Source: Streptomyces sp. DH24 (GTDB lineage: Bacteria; Actinomycetota; Actinomycetes; Streptomycetales; Streptomycetaceae). Taken from it: a DNA stretch of 55,276 bases. The translations under genes were made by a program, and so were the position numbers. The notes under the pieces were generated by a model that saw only the letters and a list, made by a program, of their open reading frames with translations, did not search any database and was not told the origin of the DNA. Below, one piece after another: positions 27,217 to 35,894 of the stretch. The DNA lies in the NCBI RefSeq assembly GCF_029813775.1, contig NZ_JARVKW010000044.1, positions 1 through 55,276 on the forward strand, written 5' to 3'. Each line of letters opens with the position of its first letter. The first letter of the stretch is position 1.

Positions 27217-27251
27217 CGACGAACCGCGCGAGCAGAAGAGAGCCGGACACC

Positions 27252-27380
27252 ATGGCATCTGTTCCCGACGGCACGCGGCCCCGCCGCCGCACGGCAGCGT
27301 CGCCACGGGCGGCGCGGCCCGGGTGCCTCTCGCACGCCGCCGGCCGCGGCGCCTTGGCACGGCAGGTGACCCGACGATGA
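27252..27380 (+). CDS. Possible 42-residue leader ORF coupled to the IclR-type gene
   Basis: ATG 27252 follows a purine-rich AGAAGAGAG. The frame encodes a very basic, Arg/Ala-rich 42-residue peptide and ends in a TGA that overlaps the ATG of the next gene (ATGA, 27377-27380). Coupling geometry is good, but the peptide has no recognisable feature and could be chance in GC-rich DNA. Confidence 0.25.
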   Translation: MASVPDGTRPRRRTAASPRAARPGCLSHAAGRGALARQVTRR

Positions 27381-28156
27381 CGACGGTTCCCCAGGAGTGG
27401 GTCAGCGGTGTCGGGGTGCTCGACAAGGCCTCCACCCTGCTGGCGATCGTGGAGCAGGCCCCGACTCCGCTGAGCGAGCTGGTCTCCCGCAGTGGCCTGA
27501 CCCGGCCCACCGTGCACCGGATCGCGGTGGCGCTGGAACGGCTCGGACTGCTCAGCCGGGACTTCCACGGCCGCTTCGTCCTCGGGCCCCGGCTCGGCAG
27601 CATGTCGGTCGAGGCACGCTACGACCGGCTGGCGCAGGCGGCGACTCCGGTGCTGGCCGAACTGCACGCCCGTACCGGACTCGACGCCCGGATCCTGCGG
27701 CGCCGCGGCAGGCTGCAGACCTGCGTCGCGGCCTGCGCGGGCGGTGCTCCTGGACCCGACGGCTCCGAGCGGGTGCCGGTCGGCATGTCCCGGCCCGCCC
27801 TCGCCGGCGCGGTCGCGCTGGTGCTGCTGGCGTGGGAGGAGCCCGAGGAGATCCACGAGGGTCTGCACGGCGCCCGGTTCACGGCGGCCCACCTCGCCCA
27901 GGTGCGCCGCCGGGGCTGGGCCCGCGGGCCCGACGTGATGCAGCCGGGCGCCGTCGCGTTCGCCGTGCCCGTGCAGGACACCGGCGACCGGGTGGTCGGC
28001 GCGCTGTCGGTGTCGGGGCCGCCGAGGCGGATGGACTCGCTGCCGGGCCGGTGGCTCGCCGCGACCGTGTTCGACGCCGCCGCCGATCTGGCCGACGCGC
28101 TGCGGCGCGCCCACGCCGTGCCGTCCCAGCGGGGCAGGGCGGCCGCAGGGACCTGA
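27377..28156 (+). CDS. IclR-family transcriptional regulator
   Basis: 259 residues from ATG 27377. The winged-helix N-terminus is typical: GVLDKASTLLAIVEQAPTPLSELVSRSGLTRPTVHRIAVALERLGLL (about residues 12-58, read in parts), then the effector-binding half with LARHARTGL-like helix, MSRPALAGAVALVLLA and FAVPVQDTGDRVVGALSVSG. IclR proteins sense small acids or aromatic metabolites. The effector domain is a little short for the family. Probably a regulator of the cluster; its target is unknown. The gene ends inside a large inverted repeat shared with the convergent UbiB-like gene. Confidence 0.88.
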   Translation: MTTVPQEWVSGVGVLDKASTLLAIVEQAPTPLSELVSRSGLTRPTVHRIAVALERLGLLSRDFHGRFVLGPRLGSMSVEARYDRLAQAATPVLAELHARTGLDARILRRRGRLQTCVAACAGGAPGPDGSERVPVGMSRPALAGAVALVLLAWEEPEEIHEGLHGARFTAAHLAQVRRRGWARGPDVMQPGAVAFAVPVQDTGDRVVGALSVSGPPRRMDSLPGRWLAATVFDAAADLADALRRAHAVPSQRGRAAAGT

Positions 28157-28202
28157 GCGGGCCGGCGACGCCCCGCCGCGGCGGGTTCCGCCGGCCCGCT
28201 CA
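28154..28202. terminator. Bidirectional terminator spanning both convergent stop codons
   Basis: TGAGCGGGCCGGCG (28154-28167) and CGCCGGCCCGCTCA (28189-28202) are perfect 14-bp arms. The left arm starts with the IclR TGA and the right arm ends with the complement of the UbiB-like TGA. The loop itself contains a palindrome, CCCGCCGCGGCGGG (28172-28185). Confidence 0.85.
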
Positions 28203-30239
28203 GCGTTGTGTCTTGGTGATGGTGAACAGCACCCGCAGCACCAGGACCGAGCTGATGAGCAGCATGTTGTAGCCGAAGACGTCGAACAGCCGCAGCGACC
28301 CGGCGACCCGCGGACCGCCCTGGGTGGACAGCAGCAGGATTCCCAGGAGGCCGGTCAGCGCGCCGAGGAAGGCGAGCAGCACGTCACGGACGATGCCCCG
28401 TATGAAGCGCCGGTCCCGTTCGTCCGCGAGTATCCGCACGTTGACGCTGAGCCTGCCCTGCTCCAGGGCGCTGCTGATGCGTTCGGCCCGGCGCGGCAGC
28501 CGGAGCAGCATGGGGAGCACGGCGGCGGCCTCGTCGAAGACGGACCGGGTCAGCTGCCGCGGGGAGAGTCTGCGGGCCAGTTCGGTGGAGGCGAAGGTCC
28601 GCGCCTCCTCCACGAGGTCGAATCCCGGCACGAGCCGGTTCAGCGCGCCCTCGACGGTGGCCAGGGCCCGGAAGGCGGCGGCCACTTCGGGCGGGACGGT
28701 CAGGCCGTACTGGGCGACGAGCAGGAACAGGTCGGTGAACATCTCGCGGCCGGGGGGCCCGGAGGAGGCGAGGTGCCGGGCCGTGAACCGGCCCAGGGCG
28801 CGGGTGAAGCGTTCCTCGTCGATCTCGTCGGGACGCTCGACCAGCTCCAGCAGGGCGTCGGACAGCGCCTGCGGGTCGTTGCGGTCGATGGCCATGAGCA
28901 GGTCGCGCAGGCTGGAGCGCAGCATCTGGTCGATCCGGCCGACCGAGCCGAAGTCGACCAGTCCGAGCCGGCCGTCGTCCAGGACGAGGACGTTCCCGGA
29001 GTGCGGGTCGGCGTGGAAGACGCCCCCGATCATGATCTGGCCCAGCAGGCAGCCGAACAGGTCGCGGGCGAGCTGCTCGCGGTCCAGGCCCTGCGCGTCG
29101 ATGACGGTGTCGGCCCGGTTCAGCGTGACGCCGTCGAGCCACTCGACGACCAGCACCCGTTCCGTGCACAGGTCCTGGTGGACCTGGGGCAGGCGGACCT
29201 TCGCTCCGGGGCCGGAACCGTCCGGGCCGGTGCCCTTCGCTCCGCCGTCGCTCTCCTCGCCGGAGCCGCCCGCCATCCGGTCGGTGTTGGCGGCGACCAC
29301 CGCGGTGTTGCGGGCCTCGGTACGGAAGTCCAGCTCCTCGTGGAGCGAGTCCGCGAAGCCCTGCACGAGTTCGCGGGAGCCGACCGTCCGGCCCCAGGTG
29401 GTGTTCCGGTCCAGGATCTGGCTGATCCGGAAGAGGATGTCGAGGTCCTGCTCGACGATCTGCCGGGCGCCGGGCCGCTGGACCTTGACGGCCACGGCAC
29501 GGCCGTCGCGCAGCCGGGCGCGGTGCACCTGGGCCATGGAGCCGGCCGCGAGGGGTTCGGGGATGAACTCCGCGAACACCTTCTCCGGCGGGGCCTTCAG
29601 CTCCTCGGCGAGGACGCGTTCGATGTCGGGCCACGGTTCCGGGGCGACCTCGTGCTGCAGTGAGCTCAGCTCGTCGACGAACACGTCGGGCAGCAGGTCG
29701 TAGCGGGAGGACAGCACCTGGCCCAGCTTGACGAAGGTGGCCCCGGCCTCCTCCAGCGCCAGCCGCAGGGACCTGGCCAGCGCGGCCTGGTCCTGCAGGC
29801 TCGCGGTGCCGCGCCGGGACCGGCCGGTGAGGAAGCGGCGCAGCCCGTGCCGTACGGCGATCCTGCTGAGCTGGGTGTAGCGCCGGCTGCGGGCCAGGCG
29901 GCGGCGCAGGGCGCCGGGCCAGCGCACCATGCCGCGCACGGAGCCGTTGGACGCGGGCGCCTCGGACAGGACGAGGAAGAGCATCGCGCCGAGCAGGGCC
30001 GCGCCCAACTGCACGGTCACCAGCGGGGTGCGGCTGGCCTCGGGGCCCATCGGCGTGCCGACCACGCCGGCGGCCAGCAGCCCGGCCACGACGGTGAGAA
30101 GTGCCCGGACCGCGCCGATGCGCAGTCCGAGCACTCTGCGGGCCAGTACGGCCATGATCACGGGGCCGAGCAGGGCCGTGGCGCCTGCGATCAGGAGAAC
30201 GTCGACTGCATTCACCTCGCCGAGCGTAGGCGCTGTCAT
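28200..30239 (-). CDS. UbiB/ABC1/AarF-family atypical kinase
   Basis: 679 residues from ATG 30239; a GTG at about 30215 is an alternative. Three hydrophobic segments lie in the first 95 residues, unusual for the family, and two more close the C-terminus. Between them is the UbiB kinase-like domain: KLGQ at 171-174, the Ala-rich loop EPLAAGSMAQVHRA, VAVKVQRP, the ExD segment EELDFRTEARNT, HADPHSGNVLV and the LVDFGS metal site. UbiB proteins are membrane-associated ATPases that help extract or handle isoprenoid quinones and lipids. Downstream of an MMPL exporter on the same strand (46-bp gap), so the pair may act on one lipid-like substrate. Confidence 0.88.
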   Translation of the reverse strand: MTAPTLGEVNAVDVLLIAGATALLGPVIMAVLARRVLGLRIGAVRALLTVVAGLLAAGVVGTPMGPEASRTPLVTVQLGAALLGAMLFLVLSEAPASNGSVRGMVRWPGALRRRLARSRRYTQLSRIAVRHGLRRFLTGRSRRGTASLQDQAALARSLRLALEEAGATFVKLGQVLSSRYDLLPDVFVDELSSLQHEVAPEPWPDIERVLAEELKAPPEKVFAEFIPEPLAAGSMAQVHRARLRDGRAVAVKVQRPGARQIVEQDLDILFRISQILDRNTTWGRTVGSRELVQGFADSLHEELDFRTEARNTAVVAANTDRMAGGSGEESDGGAKGTGPDGSGPGAKVRLPQVHQDLCTERVLVVEWLDGVTLNRADTVIDAQGLDREQLARDLFGCLLGQIMIGGVFHADPHSGNVLVLDDGRLGLVDFGSVGRIDQMLRSSLRDLLMAIDRNDPQALSDALLELVERPDEIDEERFTRALGRFTARHLASSGPPGREMFTDLFLLVAQYGLTVPPEVAAAFRALATVEGALNRLVPGFDLVEEARTFASTELARRLSPRQLTRSVFDEAAAVLPMLLRLPRRAERISSALEQGRLSVNVRILADERDRRFIRGIVRDVLLAFLGALTGLLGILLLSTQGGPRVAGSLRLFDVFGYNMLLISSVLVLRVLFTITKTQR

Positions 30240-30285
30240 GCTCTGCCCGGTCACATGATCTGTCAGGAGCCCGATTCCCCTCCGG

Positions 30286-32442
30286 TCAGGACCGGTCGGC
30301 GGTGACGGGTTCCGGCGCCGACGCCTGGGCCTCGTCCGACTCCGGCCGCGGTTCCACCCGGACACGGCCGGGCCACCACGTCCGCTCGCCGAGCAGCGTC
30401 GTCACCGCGGGCACCAGCAGCACCGCCATCACGAAGGCGGTGAGCAGGATGCCGAACGCGACGGCGAAGCCCATCTGCCGGAGCATGGAGTTCTGCGCCA
30501 GCAGCAGGACACCGAAGGTGCCCGCGAGGATGACGGCGGCCGTGCCGATGGTGGAGGTGGAGTGCGTGATGGCCAGGCGGACGGCTTCCCTCGGGGTGCT
30601 GCCGCGCCCGACCTCCTCGCGCAGCCGGGCCACCATCAGGATGTTGTAGTCGGTGCCGATCGCCACCACGAAGAGGTAGACGATCACCGGCAGGGTGAAG
30701 GGCAGGCCCGCCTCGCCCGCGATGTTCTGGAACAGCCACACGGTGGAGCCCAGCGTCGCGGCGAAGCCCAGTCCGACCGCGACCATCAGGTACAGCGGCG
30801 CGACGACGCTGCGCAGCAGCAGGCCGAGGATCAGCATGATGGCCAGGCCGGCCGCCGGGAAGACCACGGAGTAGTCGCGGTTGGTGGCGTCCTGGATGTC
30901 GGCGAGCACGGCCGAGGTGCCGCCGACGAGGGCGCGGGTGCCCTCCGGTGCCGCGTCGTGGGCCGTGTCCCGCAGGGGTCCGCCGAGCAGTTCGACGGCC
31001 TTGTCGCTGTCCGGCTTGTGCTTGAGGACGACGCCGAACTTGGCGATGTCGCCCTTGGGCGCGAGCACGCCGGGCATGACGCGCCCGAAGTCGGCCGCGG
31101 CCAGCTCCTTGGCGTAGGCGTCGACCTGGCCCTGGGCCAGCTTGCCGCCGTCCTTCGCCTCCAGGAACACCCAGGTCGGGTCGGTCTGGCCGGCCGCGAA
31201 GCCGCGCTCCAGTTCCTTCGCCGCCTGCACCGACTCCAGGTCCTTCGGCAGCGAACTGCTGCTGTCGAACACGGTGTTGAGGCTGAGGACGCCCGCGGCG
31301 AGCACGGCGAGCAGGCCGCCGGAGACCGCGGCGACGAGGCCGGGACGGCGCCCGGTGAGCGAGCCGGCGCGGCCGGCGAGCGTGTGCTTCGGTTCCTTGC
31401 TCCACGCCTTGGACGGCCAGAACGCCTTGGTGCCCAGCAGCGAGAAGACCGCCGGGACGAGCGTCAGCGCGGCCACGAGGGTGACGCCGACGGAGATCGC
31501 GAGTGCCGGGCCCATCGCCTTCAGCATGCCCAGGCTGGACAGCAGCAGGGCGAGGAAGGCGACGATCACGGCGCCGGCGGCCGAGGCGATGGTCTCGCCG
31601 ACCCGGGTGACCGCGTCGGCCATGGCCTCCTTGGGCGCCTGGCCGCGGCGCAGGAACTCCCGGTAGCGGAACAGGAGGAACAGGATGTAGTCGGTGCCGA
31701 CGCCGAACAGCACCACGATCAGGATCGACCCGATGGAGGCGTCCGCCTCGAACCCGCCGGCCGCGGAGGCCATGGAGATCAGGCCGGTGGCGACGACGAA
31801 GACCAGGCCGATGACGAGGACCGGCAGGATCGCGATGAGCGGGCTGCGGAAGATCGCGGCCAGCAGCACGATGAGCAGGACCAGCGTCGCCATCATGATC
31901 ATGGCGTCGGTGTCGCCGGACGACTCCTTGGTGTCGAACGCCGTCGCCGCCGACCCGGTGATGCCCATGTGCAGTGAGGTGCCCTTGAGGAGGGGTTTGG
32001 CCTCCTCCCGCATCTCACCCACCGACTCCATCAGGGTTTCGTCGTAGGGGTTGTCGGTGGTCGCGAGGATGCTCGCCAGGGCGATCTCGCCGTTGGCGGA
32101 CACGGCCTGCGGGCCCGTCTCCACCTTGCCGATCTTCTCCAGGCCCGCCTTCTCCAGACCGGCGGCGACCTTCGCCACGTCCGCCAGGTCGCCCTCGGTC
32201 AGCCTGCCGTTGTCGTCACGGCGGAAGACGATCACCGAAGCGGGCTGCTCCTGCTGCGGAAAGGCCTTCTTCTGGAGCTCCCCGGCCTGCACCGATTCGT
32301 AGTGGGAGGGCAGGAATTCGGCCTGATCACTGACCGGCTTCAGAGGCGGGGCCAGGGAGGCCACGCCGATCGCCGCGATCACCCACGCCAATATGGTCAG
32401 CCATGGGTGTTTGACGGCGGACCGTCCGACCCGTCCGAACAT
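30286..32442 (-). CDS. MMPL-family (RND-type) lipid/drug exporter
   Basis: 718 residues from ATG 32442, where GGAG lies nine bases upstream. Two repeated halves, each with one N-terminal membrane helix (HPWLTILAWVIAAIGVASLA; GLVAAVSGGLLAVLAAGVLS), a large extracytoplasmic domain and a five-helix bundle. The proton-relay segments GVGTDYILFLLFRYRE and AIGTDYNILMVARLREE are intact. MMPL proteins export lipids, polyketides or peptides across the membrane in actinobacteria. Its position in the cluster makes it a candidate exporter for the lipopeptide or for a prenyl-type lipid. Divergent from the polyprenyl synthase gene. Confidence 0.92.
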   Translation of the reverse strand: MFGRVGRSAVKHPWLTILAWVIAAIGVASLAPPLKPVSDQAEFLPSHYESVQAGELQKKAFPQQEQPASVIVFRRDDNGRLTEGDLADVAKVAAGLEKAGLEKIGKVETGPQAVSANGEIALASILATTDNPYDETLMESVGEMREEAKPLLKGTSLHMGITGSAATAFDTKESSGDTDAMIMMATLVLLIVLLAAIFRSPLIAILPVLVIGLVFVVATGLISMASAAGGFEADASIGSILIVVLFGVGTDYILFLLFRYREFLRRGQAPKEAMADAVTRVGETIASAAGAVIVAFLALLLSSLGMLKAMGPALAISVGVTLVAALTLVPAVFSLLGTKAFWPSKAWSKEPKHTLAGRAGSLTGRRPGLVAAVSGGLLAVLAAGVLSLNTVFDSSSSLPKDLESVQAAKELERGFAAGQTDPTWVFLEAKDGGKLAQGQVDAYAKELAAADFGRVMPGVLAPKGDIAKFGVVLKHKPDSDKAVELLGGPLRDTAHDAAPEGTRALVGGTSAVLADIQDATNRDYSVVFPAAGLAIMLILGLLLRSVVAPLYLMVAVGLGFAATLGSTVWLFQNIAGEAGLPFTLPVIVYLFVVAIGTDYNILMVARLREEVGRGSTPREAVRLAITHSTSTIGTAAVILAGTFGVLLLAQNSMLRQMGFAVAFGILLTAFVMAVLLVPAVTTLLGERTWWPGRVRVEPRPESDEAQASAPEPVTADRS

Positions 32443-32754
32443 GGGGGGAGGCTCCTTCTCAGGGGTTGCAAGGGCGCACCGATTCTCACCGCGCGCGTTC
32501 CCCCCTGCCGGTTCCCGGAGAAAAGCTGGCATCAAGCTGCCGCGTCCGTCGCGAAATACCCGACGCGTATGACGTTCCGCTGTTTCTCCGATTTCCGGGC
32601 GTATTCGCCCGGAGCGTCGGGCGACTCACTTCCAGGGCCGCCCTGGCACCTTCATGCCAGGTCCGTTGTCGCCATCTGAGTGAACTGCGAGGGTTGCAAC
32701 CGGAAACAGCGGAAGACGCTCATTCAGAGGCTCCGTTCCCGCGCTCCCGACAGG
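32443..32754. promoter_or_regulatory. Divergent promoter region, MMPL exporter | polyprenyl synthase
   Basis: 312 bp. It contains TCCGGGCG-TATT-CGCCCGGA (32594-32613, 8-bp arms), CCTGGCA-CCTTCA-TGCCAGG (32642-32661, 7-bp arms) and the palindrome GGTTGCAACC (32692-32701). Any of these may be operators for the cluster's regulators. Confidence 0.5.
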
Positions 32755-33831
32755 ATGAGTTACCTCGTGACCGCAGACCAGCTGTACGAGGCTCCGACCC
32801 ATGCCGCGCCGGACGGTGGCCGCGCGCACGCCGCCGAACTCCTGAGGCGGCTCGGACCCGACGAGCCGAAGTTCCAGGCGCGTGTGGGCGAGGCCCTGGA
32901 CCACGTCGAGAGTCTGCTGCGCGCGTGCACGCGGGACGCGGCCGACCCCCGGGTCGCGGCGCTCACCGGGCACCTCGCCGCCACGGGCGGCAAGCGCATG
33001 CGGCCCCTGCTGGTGCTGCTGGCCGCGGAGTTCGGGGACCCGGCCAGGGAGGGCGTCGCCCAGGCGGCCGTCGTCGCCGAACTCGTCCACCTCGCCTCGC
33101 TCTACCACGACGACGTGGTGGACCGGGCGGCCACCCGGCACGGCGCCCCCAGCGCCAACGCCCTGTGGGGCAACCGGCCGGCGATCCTGGGCGGCGACTG
33201 GCTGCTGGCCCGGGCGGCGCGGCTCTCCGCGGACCTGGTGCCCGAGGCGCTCGCCCTCAACTCCCGTACGGCGAGCCGCATCGTCGCCGGCCAGATGCGC
33301 GAACTCGTGGGGCCGGTGCCGGGCGAGGACCCCGTCACCCACTACTTCCGGGTCACGGCCGGCAAGACCGCCGCGCTGCTGGCCATGTCGCTGGGGGTCG
33401 GCGCCCACCAGTCCGGCACGTCCCCGGACGTCGCGGACGCCCTCATCGAGTACGGGGAGCAGCTCGGCATCGTCTTCCAGATCGCCGACGACCTGCTCGA
33501 CCTGTTCTCCCCCGCGGCGTCCAGCGGCAAGGAGCAGGGCAAGGACCTGCTGATCGGCGTGCCGAGCCTGCCGGTGCTGCTGGCCCGGGAGAGCACCGAC
33601 CCGCGGGACGCCGAGCTGCGTGAGCTGCTGGCGGCGGGGCCCGTCGCGGGCGCCGGCCGGCACCGTCGCGCCCTCGACCTCTTCGCGGTGTCGCAGGCCG
33701 CGGTCCGCACGCGGACGATCATGCACCAGCGGCTGGCCCTGGCGAGGACGGCGCTCGACGCGCTGCCGCCGCTGCCCGCGCGTGACGCGCTCGACGCGCT
33801 GTGCGACTTCGTGGCCCGGCGCACGGGCTGA
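32755..33831 (+). CDS. trans-Polyprenyl diphosphate synthase
   Basis: 358 residues from ATG 32755 (a GTG at 32680 would add 25 residues; a GTG at 32767 is also possible). First aspartate-rich motif DDVVD at 119-123 and second DDLLD at 245-249, with GGKRMRP at 78-84, chain binding region and the late GKEQGKDL. The residues four and five before the first motif are Ser and Ala, both small, and the residue two before is Tyr; small residues there usually allow products longer than C15/C20. It condenses IPP onto an allylic diphosphate. No prenyltransferase or terpene cyclase gene is visible in the window to use the product. Confidence 0.92.
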   Translation: MSYLVTADQLYEAPTHAAPDGGRAHAAELLRRLGPDEPKFQARVGEALDHVESLLRACTRDAADPRVAALTGHLAATGGKRMRPLLVLLAAEFGDPAREGVAQAAVVAELVHLASLYHDDVVDRAATRHGAPSANALWGNRPAILGGDWLLARAARLSADLVPEALALNSRTASRIVAGQMRELVGPVPGEDPVTHYFRVTAGKTAALLAMSLGVGAHQSGTSPDVADALIEYGEQLGIVFQIADDLLDLFSPAASSGKEQGKDLLIGVPSLPVLLARESTDPRDAELRELLAAGPVAGAGRHRRALDLFAVSQAAVRTRTIMHQRLALARTALDALPPLPARDALDALCDFVARRTG

Positions 33832-34185
33832 CCCGCCGTACCTCGGGGCGGCCGACGCCGCCTCGCCGTGGGCCGCCTCGCCCTGAGCCGCCTCGCCGTG
33901 AGCGTCTCGCGGAGCCGGTTTGGCCGGGCGCCGGTCTGGCAGCGGGCGCCCCTCCGGGGCCGTGTGCCTCCTGGCCGGGCCCCATGTGGCCGCAGCGTCC
34001 GACGCCGCTGTGTGCCGACGCCGTCGTGTCCCATCGCCGCTGTGAGGAGACCTCATGTCCGCGACCGTGTTCCAAGGGCCGCTGGGCCCTGCGCTGTTGA
34101 AGGTGATCGGCCGGGTCCCGGGGCCGGAGGAGGTCGCGGCCGTCGCCGCCCTCCTGGTCGCCTCGTCGGCCGTCCGACGACCGCC

Positions 34186-34648
34186 CGAGGCGCGTTCCCG
34201 CCGACTCTGCGAAGCGCGTTCCCGCTGACGTCCGAGGCGCGATCCCGCCGACCCTCCGACGCGCGTTCCCACGGACCGCCGAGGCGTGATCCCGCCGACG
34301 GGCCCGTCGCCAGTTCGACGGCCCGTCGCGAGTTCCCACTGACCGTCCGGGCCGGTCATGGCCAACCGTCCCGGACGGGTTGTCGACGACCGTCGGCGAC
34401 GGTCCTCGCTGACCGTCCGAGCCGGGTCTCACCGACCACCCCAGACGGGTTCCCACTGAACCGTCGGAGCCTCTCACCAACCACCCCGGACGGGTTCCCA
34501 CTGAACCGTCGGAGCCGGTCTCACCGACCACCCCGGACGGGATCTCACCGACCGTCGGAGCCGGTCTCACCGACCACCCGGACGGGTTCCCACCGACCGT
34601 CCGAGACAGGTCTCACCGACCACCCGGACGGGTTCTCACCGATCGGCC
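34186..34648. repeat. Degenerate tandem repeat array (~24-bp period, later ~46-bp units)
   Basis: From 34186 four or five 23-24-bp units of the form GAGGCGCGTTCCCGCCGAC follow each other. From 34424 the array becomes five units of 40-48 bp, starting near 34424, 34472, 34517, 34563 and 34609, each with CTCACCGACCACCCCGGACG, then GGTTCCCACTGAACCGTCGG with variants. Unit length is not a multiple of three throughout, arguing against a protein repeat. Confidence 0.8.
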
Positions 34649-34671
34649 GGACCGCAGGTGGCGGTCCGGCC
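34645..34671. terminator. Terminator at the end of the repeat array
   Basis: GGCCGGACCGC-AGGTG-GCGGTCCGGCC, perfect 11-bp arms and 5-nt loop, 48 bp past the stop codon of the minus-strand regulator 3. Confidence 0.85.
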
Positions 34672-34718
34672 ACGCGAGACGGGCGCACCCCCGCGGCGTG
34701 CCCTCTCCTGCGCGTTCC

Positions 34719-35678
34719 TCAGATGAGCCCGACCTGCATGGCCCGGGCTCCCGCCTGGAACCGGCTCCGGGCGTCCAGTGCCACCATGGCGGCCGCGACG
34801 TCGTTGCGCACCGTGCGGACACTGCAGCCCAGCCGGCGGGCGATGGCGTCGTCCGTGAGGCCCTCGGCCAGCAGCCGCAGGACGATCTCCGTGCGGGGTC
34901 TGCGGGTGGCGGGGGTGCCCGGCGTGCGTCTGAGCTGGCGCACGGCCGTGCCGCGCTCCCACAGGCGCTCCGCCAGGGCGCACAGGGAGTCCAACTCCGC
35001 GGCGGAACGCACCACTCGGGGTTCCTGGGAGTCGTCGACCACCACGGCCGCCGCGTTGTCCATGATCATGGCGCACAGCGGCACCGTGTCGACCATGCGC
35101 GGCGGGACGTCCTGCTGGGCCAGCCACTGCGCGTGGACCGTGGCGCCGTGGGCGTGGAAGACCGAGGCCGACCACACGGCCCGCAGGCGCATGCCGCGCC
35201 GCAGACTCATGTCCACTATGGGCCTGGAGAAGGCGAACCCGCCCTCGACGTGGCCCGGGACGAGGAACACCACGTCGCTCTCCGCCTTGGCGACCATCCG
35301 CTCGATCACGGTGGACGCGTCGGTGCGGTGGCCGCTCCCGCCGGGGGACTCCTCGATCCGCTCGGCCGCCCGCTCGTGCAGGGCGATGAAACGGTCGACC
35401 TCGACCGGGCGGGGCTGCGGCGAGCGCCCCTCGTACATCGACCGGGCCAGCAGGGCCGGGAGGGCGATGCACGGCTCCACGGCGCGGAAGGCCGTGGGGT
35501 CGTCCGCCGCGACGCTGGCGAGGCCCTCGGCCCGCAGCATCTCGATTGCTTGTGCAACTTCATGCACTGGCCACTTCATGGCCTGCGCCAGCTCCTGTGT
35601 TTGCCAGTTCGTCCGCCGGAGCAACCTTCGGTAGAGAAGCTCCGTACGTTCGTCGAGACCGATTCCGGATTGCGCCAC
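34719..35678 (-). CDS. HTH transcriptional regulator (TrmB-like N-terminus, LuxR-type C-terminus), cluster paralogue 3
   Basis: 319 residues from ATG 35678. The N-terminal 55 residues look like a winged helix (TELLYRRLLRR, TQELAQAMKWPVHEVAQAI), which the two shorter paralogues lack. The middle is an alpha/beta effector domain (MVAKAESDVVFLVPG, GMRLRAVWSASVFHA, AAVVVDDSQEPRVV), and the C-terminus carries a LuxR-type HTH (LAEGLTDDAIARRLGCSVRTVRNDVA) ending in RSRFQAGARAMQVGLI. It is transcribed in the same direction as the biosynthetic operon but after a terminator, from its own promoter with a palindrome at 35708-35722. Confidence 0.85.
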   Translation of the reverse strand: MAQSGIGLDERTELLYRRLLRRTNWQTQELAQAMKWPVHEVAQAIEMLRAEGLASVAADDPTAFRAVEPCIALPALLARSMYEGRSPQPRPVEVDRFIALHERAAERIEESPGGSGHRTDASTVIERMVAKAESDVVFLVPGHVEGGFAFSRPIVDMSLRRGMRLRAVWSASVFHAHGATVHAQWLAQQDVPPRMVDTVPLCAMIMDNAAAVVVDDSQEPRVVRSAAELDSLCALAERLWERGTAVRQLRRTPGTPATRRPRTEIVLRLLAEGLTDDAIARRLGCSVRTVRNDVAAAMVALDARSRFQAGARAMQVGLI

Positions 35679-35707
35679 GTCAACCTCTCGGAAAATGTCT
35701 TTCCAGG

Positions 35708-35722
35708 GGGCAGGTCCTGCCC
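35708..35722. promoter_or_regulatory. Palindrome upstream of regulator 3
   Basis: GGGCAGG-T-CCTGCCC, 7-bp arms, 29-44 bp upstream of the regulator 3 start, in the place expected for an autoregulatory operator. Confidence 0.45.
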
Positions 35723-35808
35723 ACTCACACGGTCAACCTAGACACGCTCGAGACGGCTTGGAGTGTTCGGTCAGTGGTTCGACAACTTGGTGCCACCGGA
35801 ACGGGAAA

Positions 35809-35840
35809 TCCCGCCCACTGCGCTGGGGCAGTGGGCGGGA
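35809..35840 (-). terminator. Terminator of the biosynthetic operon
   Basis: TCCCGCCCACTGC-GCTGGG-GCAGTGGGCGGGA, perfect 13-bp arms and a 6-nt loop, 55 bp beyond the stop of the ABC permease gene, the last gene of the long minus-strand run. Confidence 0.88.
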
Positions 35841-35894
35841 AGAGGGCACTACCGGTCAACCGGTTTTTCCGGGGAACCGCCGGCCGGCCGCGGG

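Larger units (their letters stand above)
33832..34718. other. Non-coding repeat-bearing region between polyprenyl synthase and regulator 3
   Basis: 887 bp between two convergent genes. Long open frames cross it on both strands but they change character inside the repeats, lack RBSs and are best explained by GC bias. Contents: a degenerate ~24-bp periodicity from about 34186, five ~46-bp units from 34424, and a terminator hairpin at 34645. Confidence 0.7.

Noticed and set aside
34186..34648. CRISPR array
   Set aside because: Units are contiguous and degenerate without unique spacers, and no cas gene is nearby.
33868..35634. 588-residue plus-strand open frame over the repeat array and regulator 3
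   Set aside because: The apparent repeats in the translation come from the DNA repeat, whose unit length is not a multiple of three; the right half is antisense to regulator 3.
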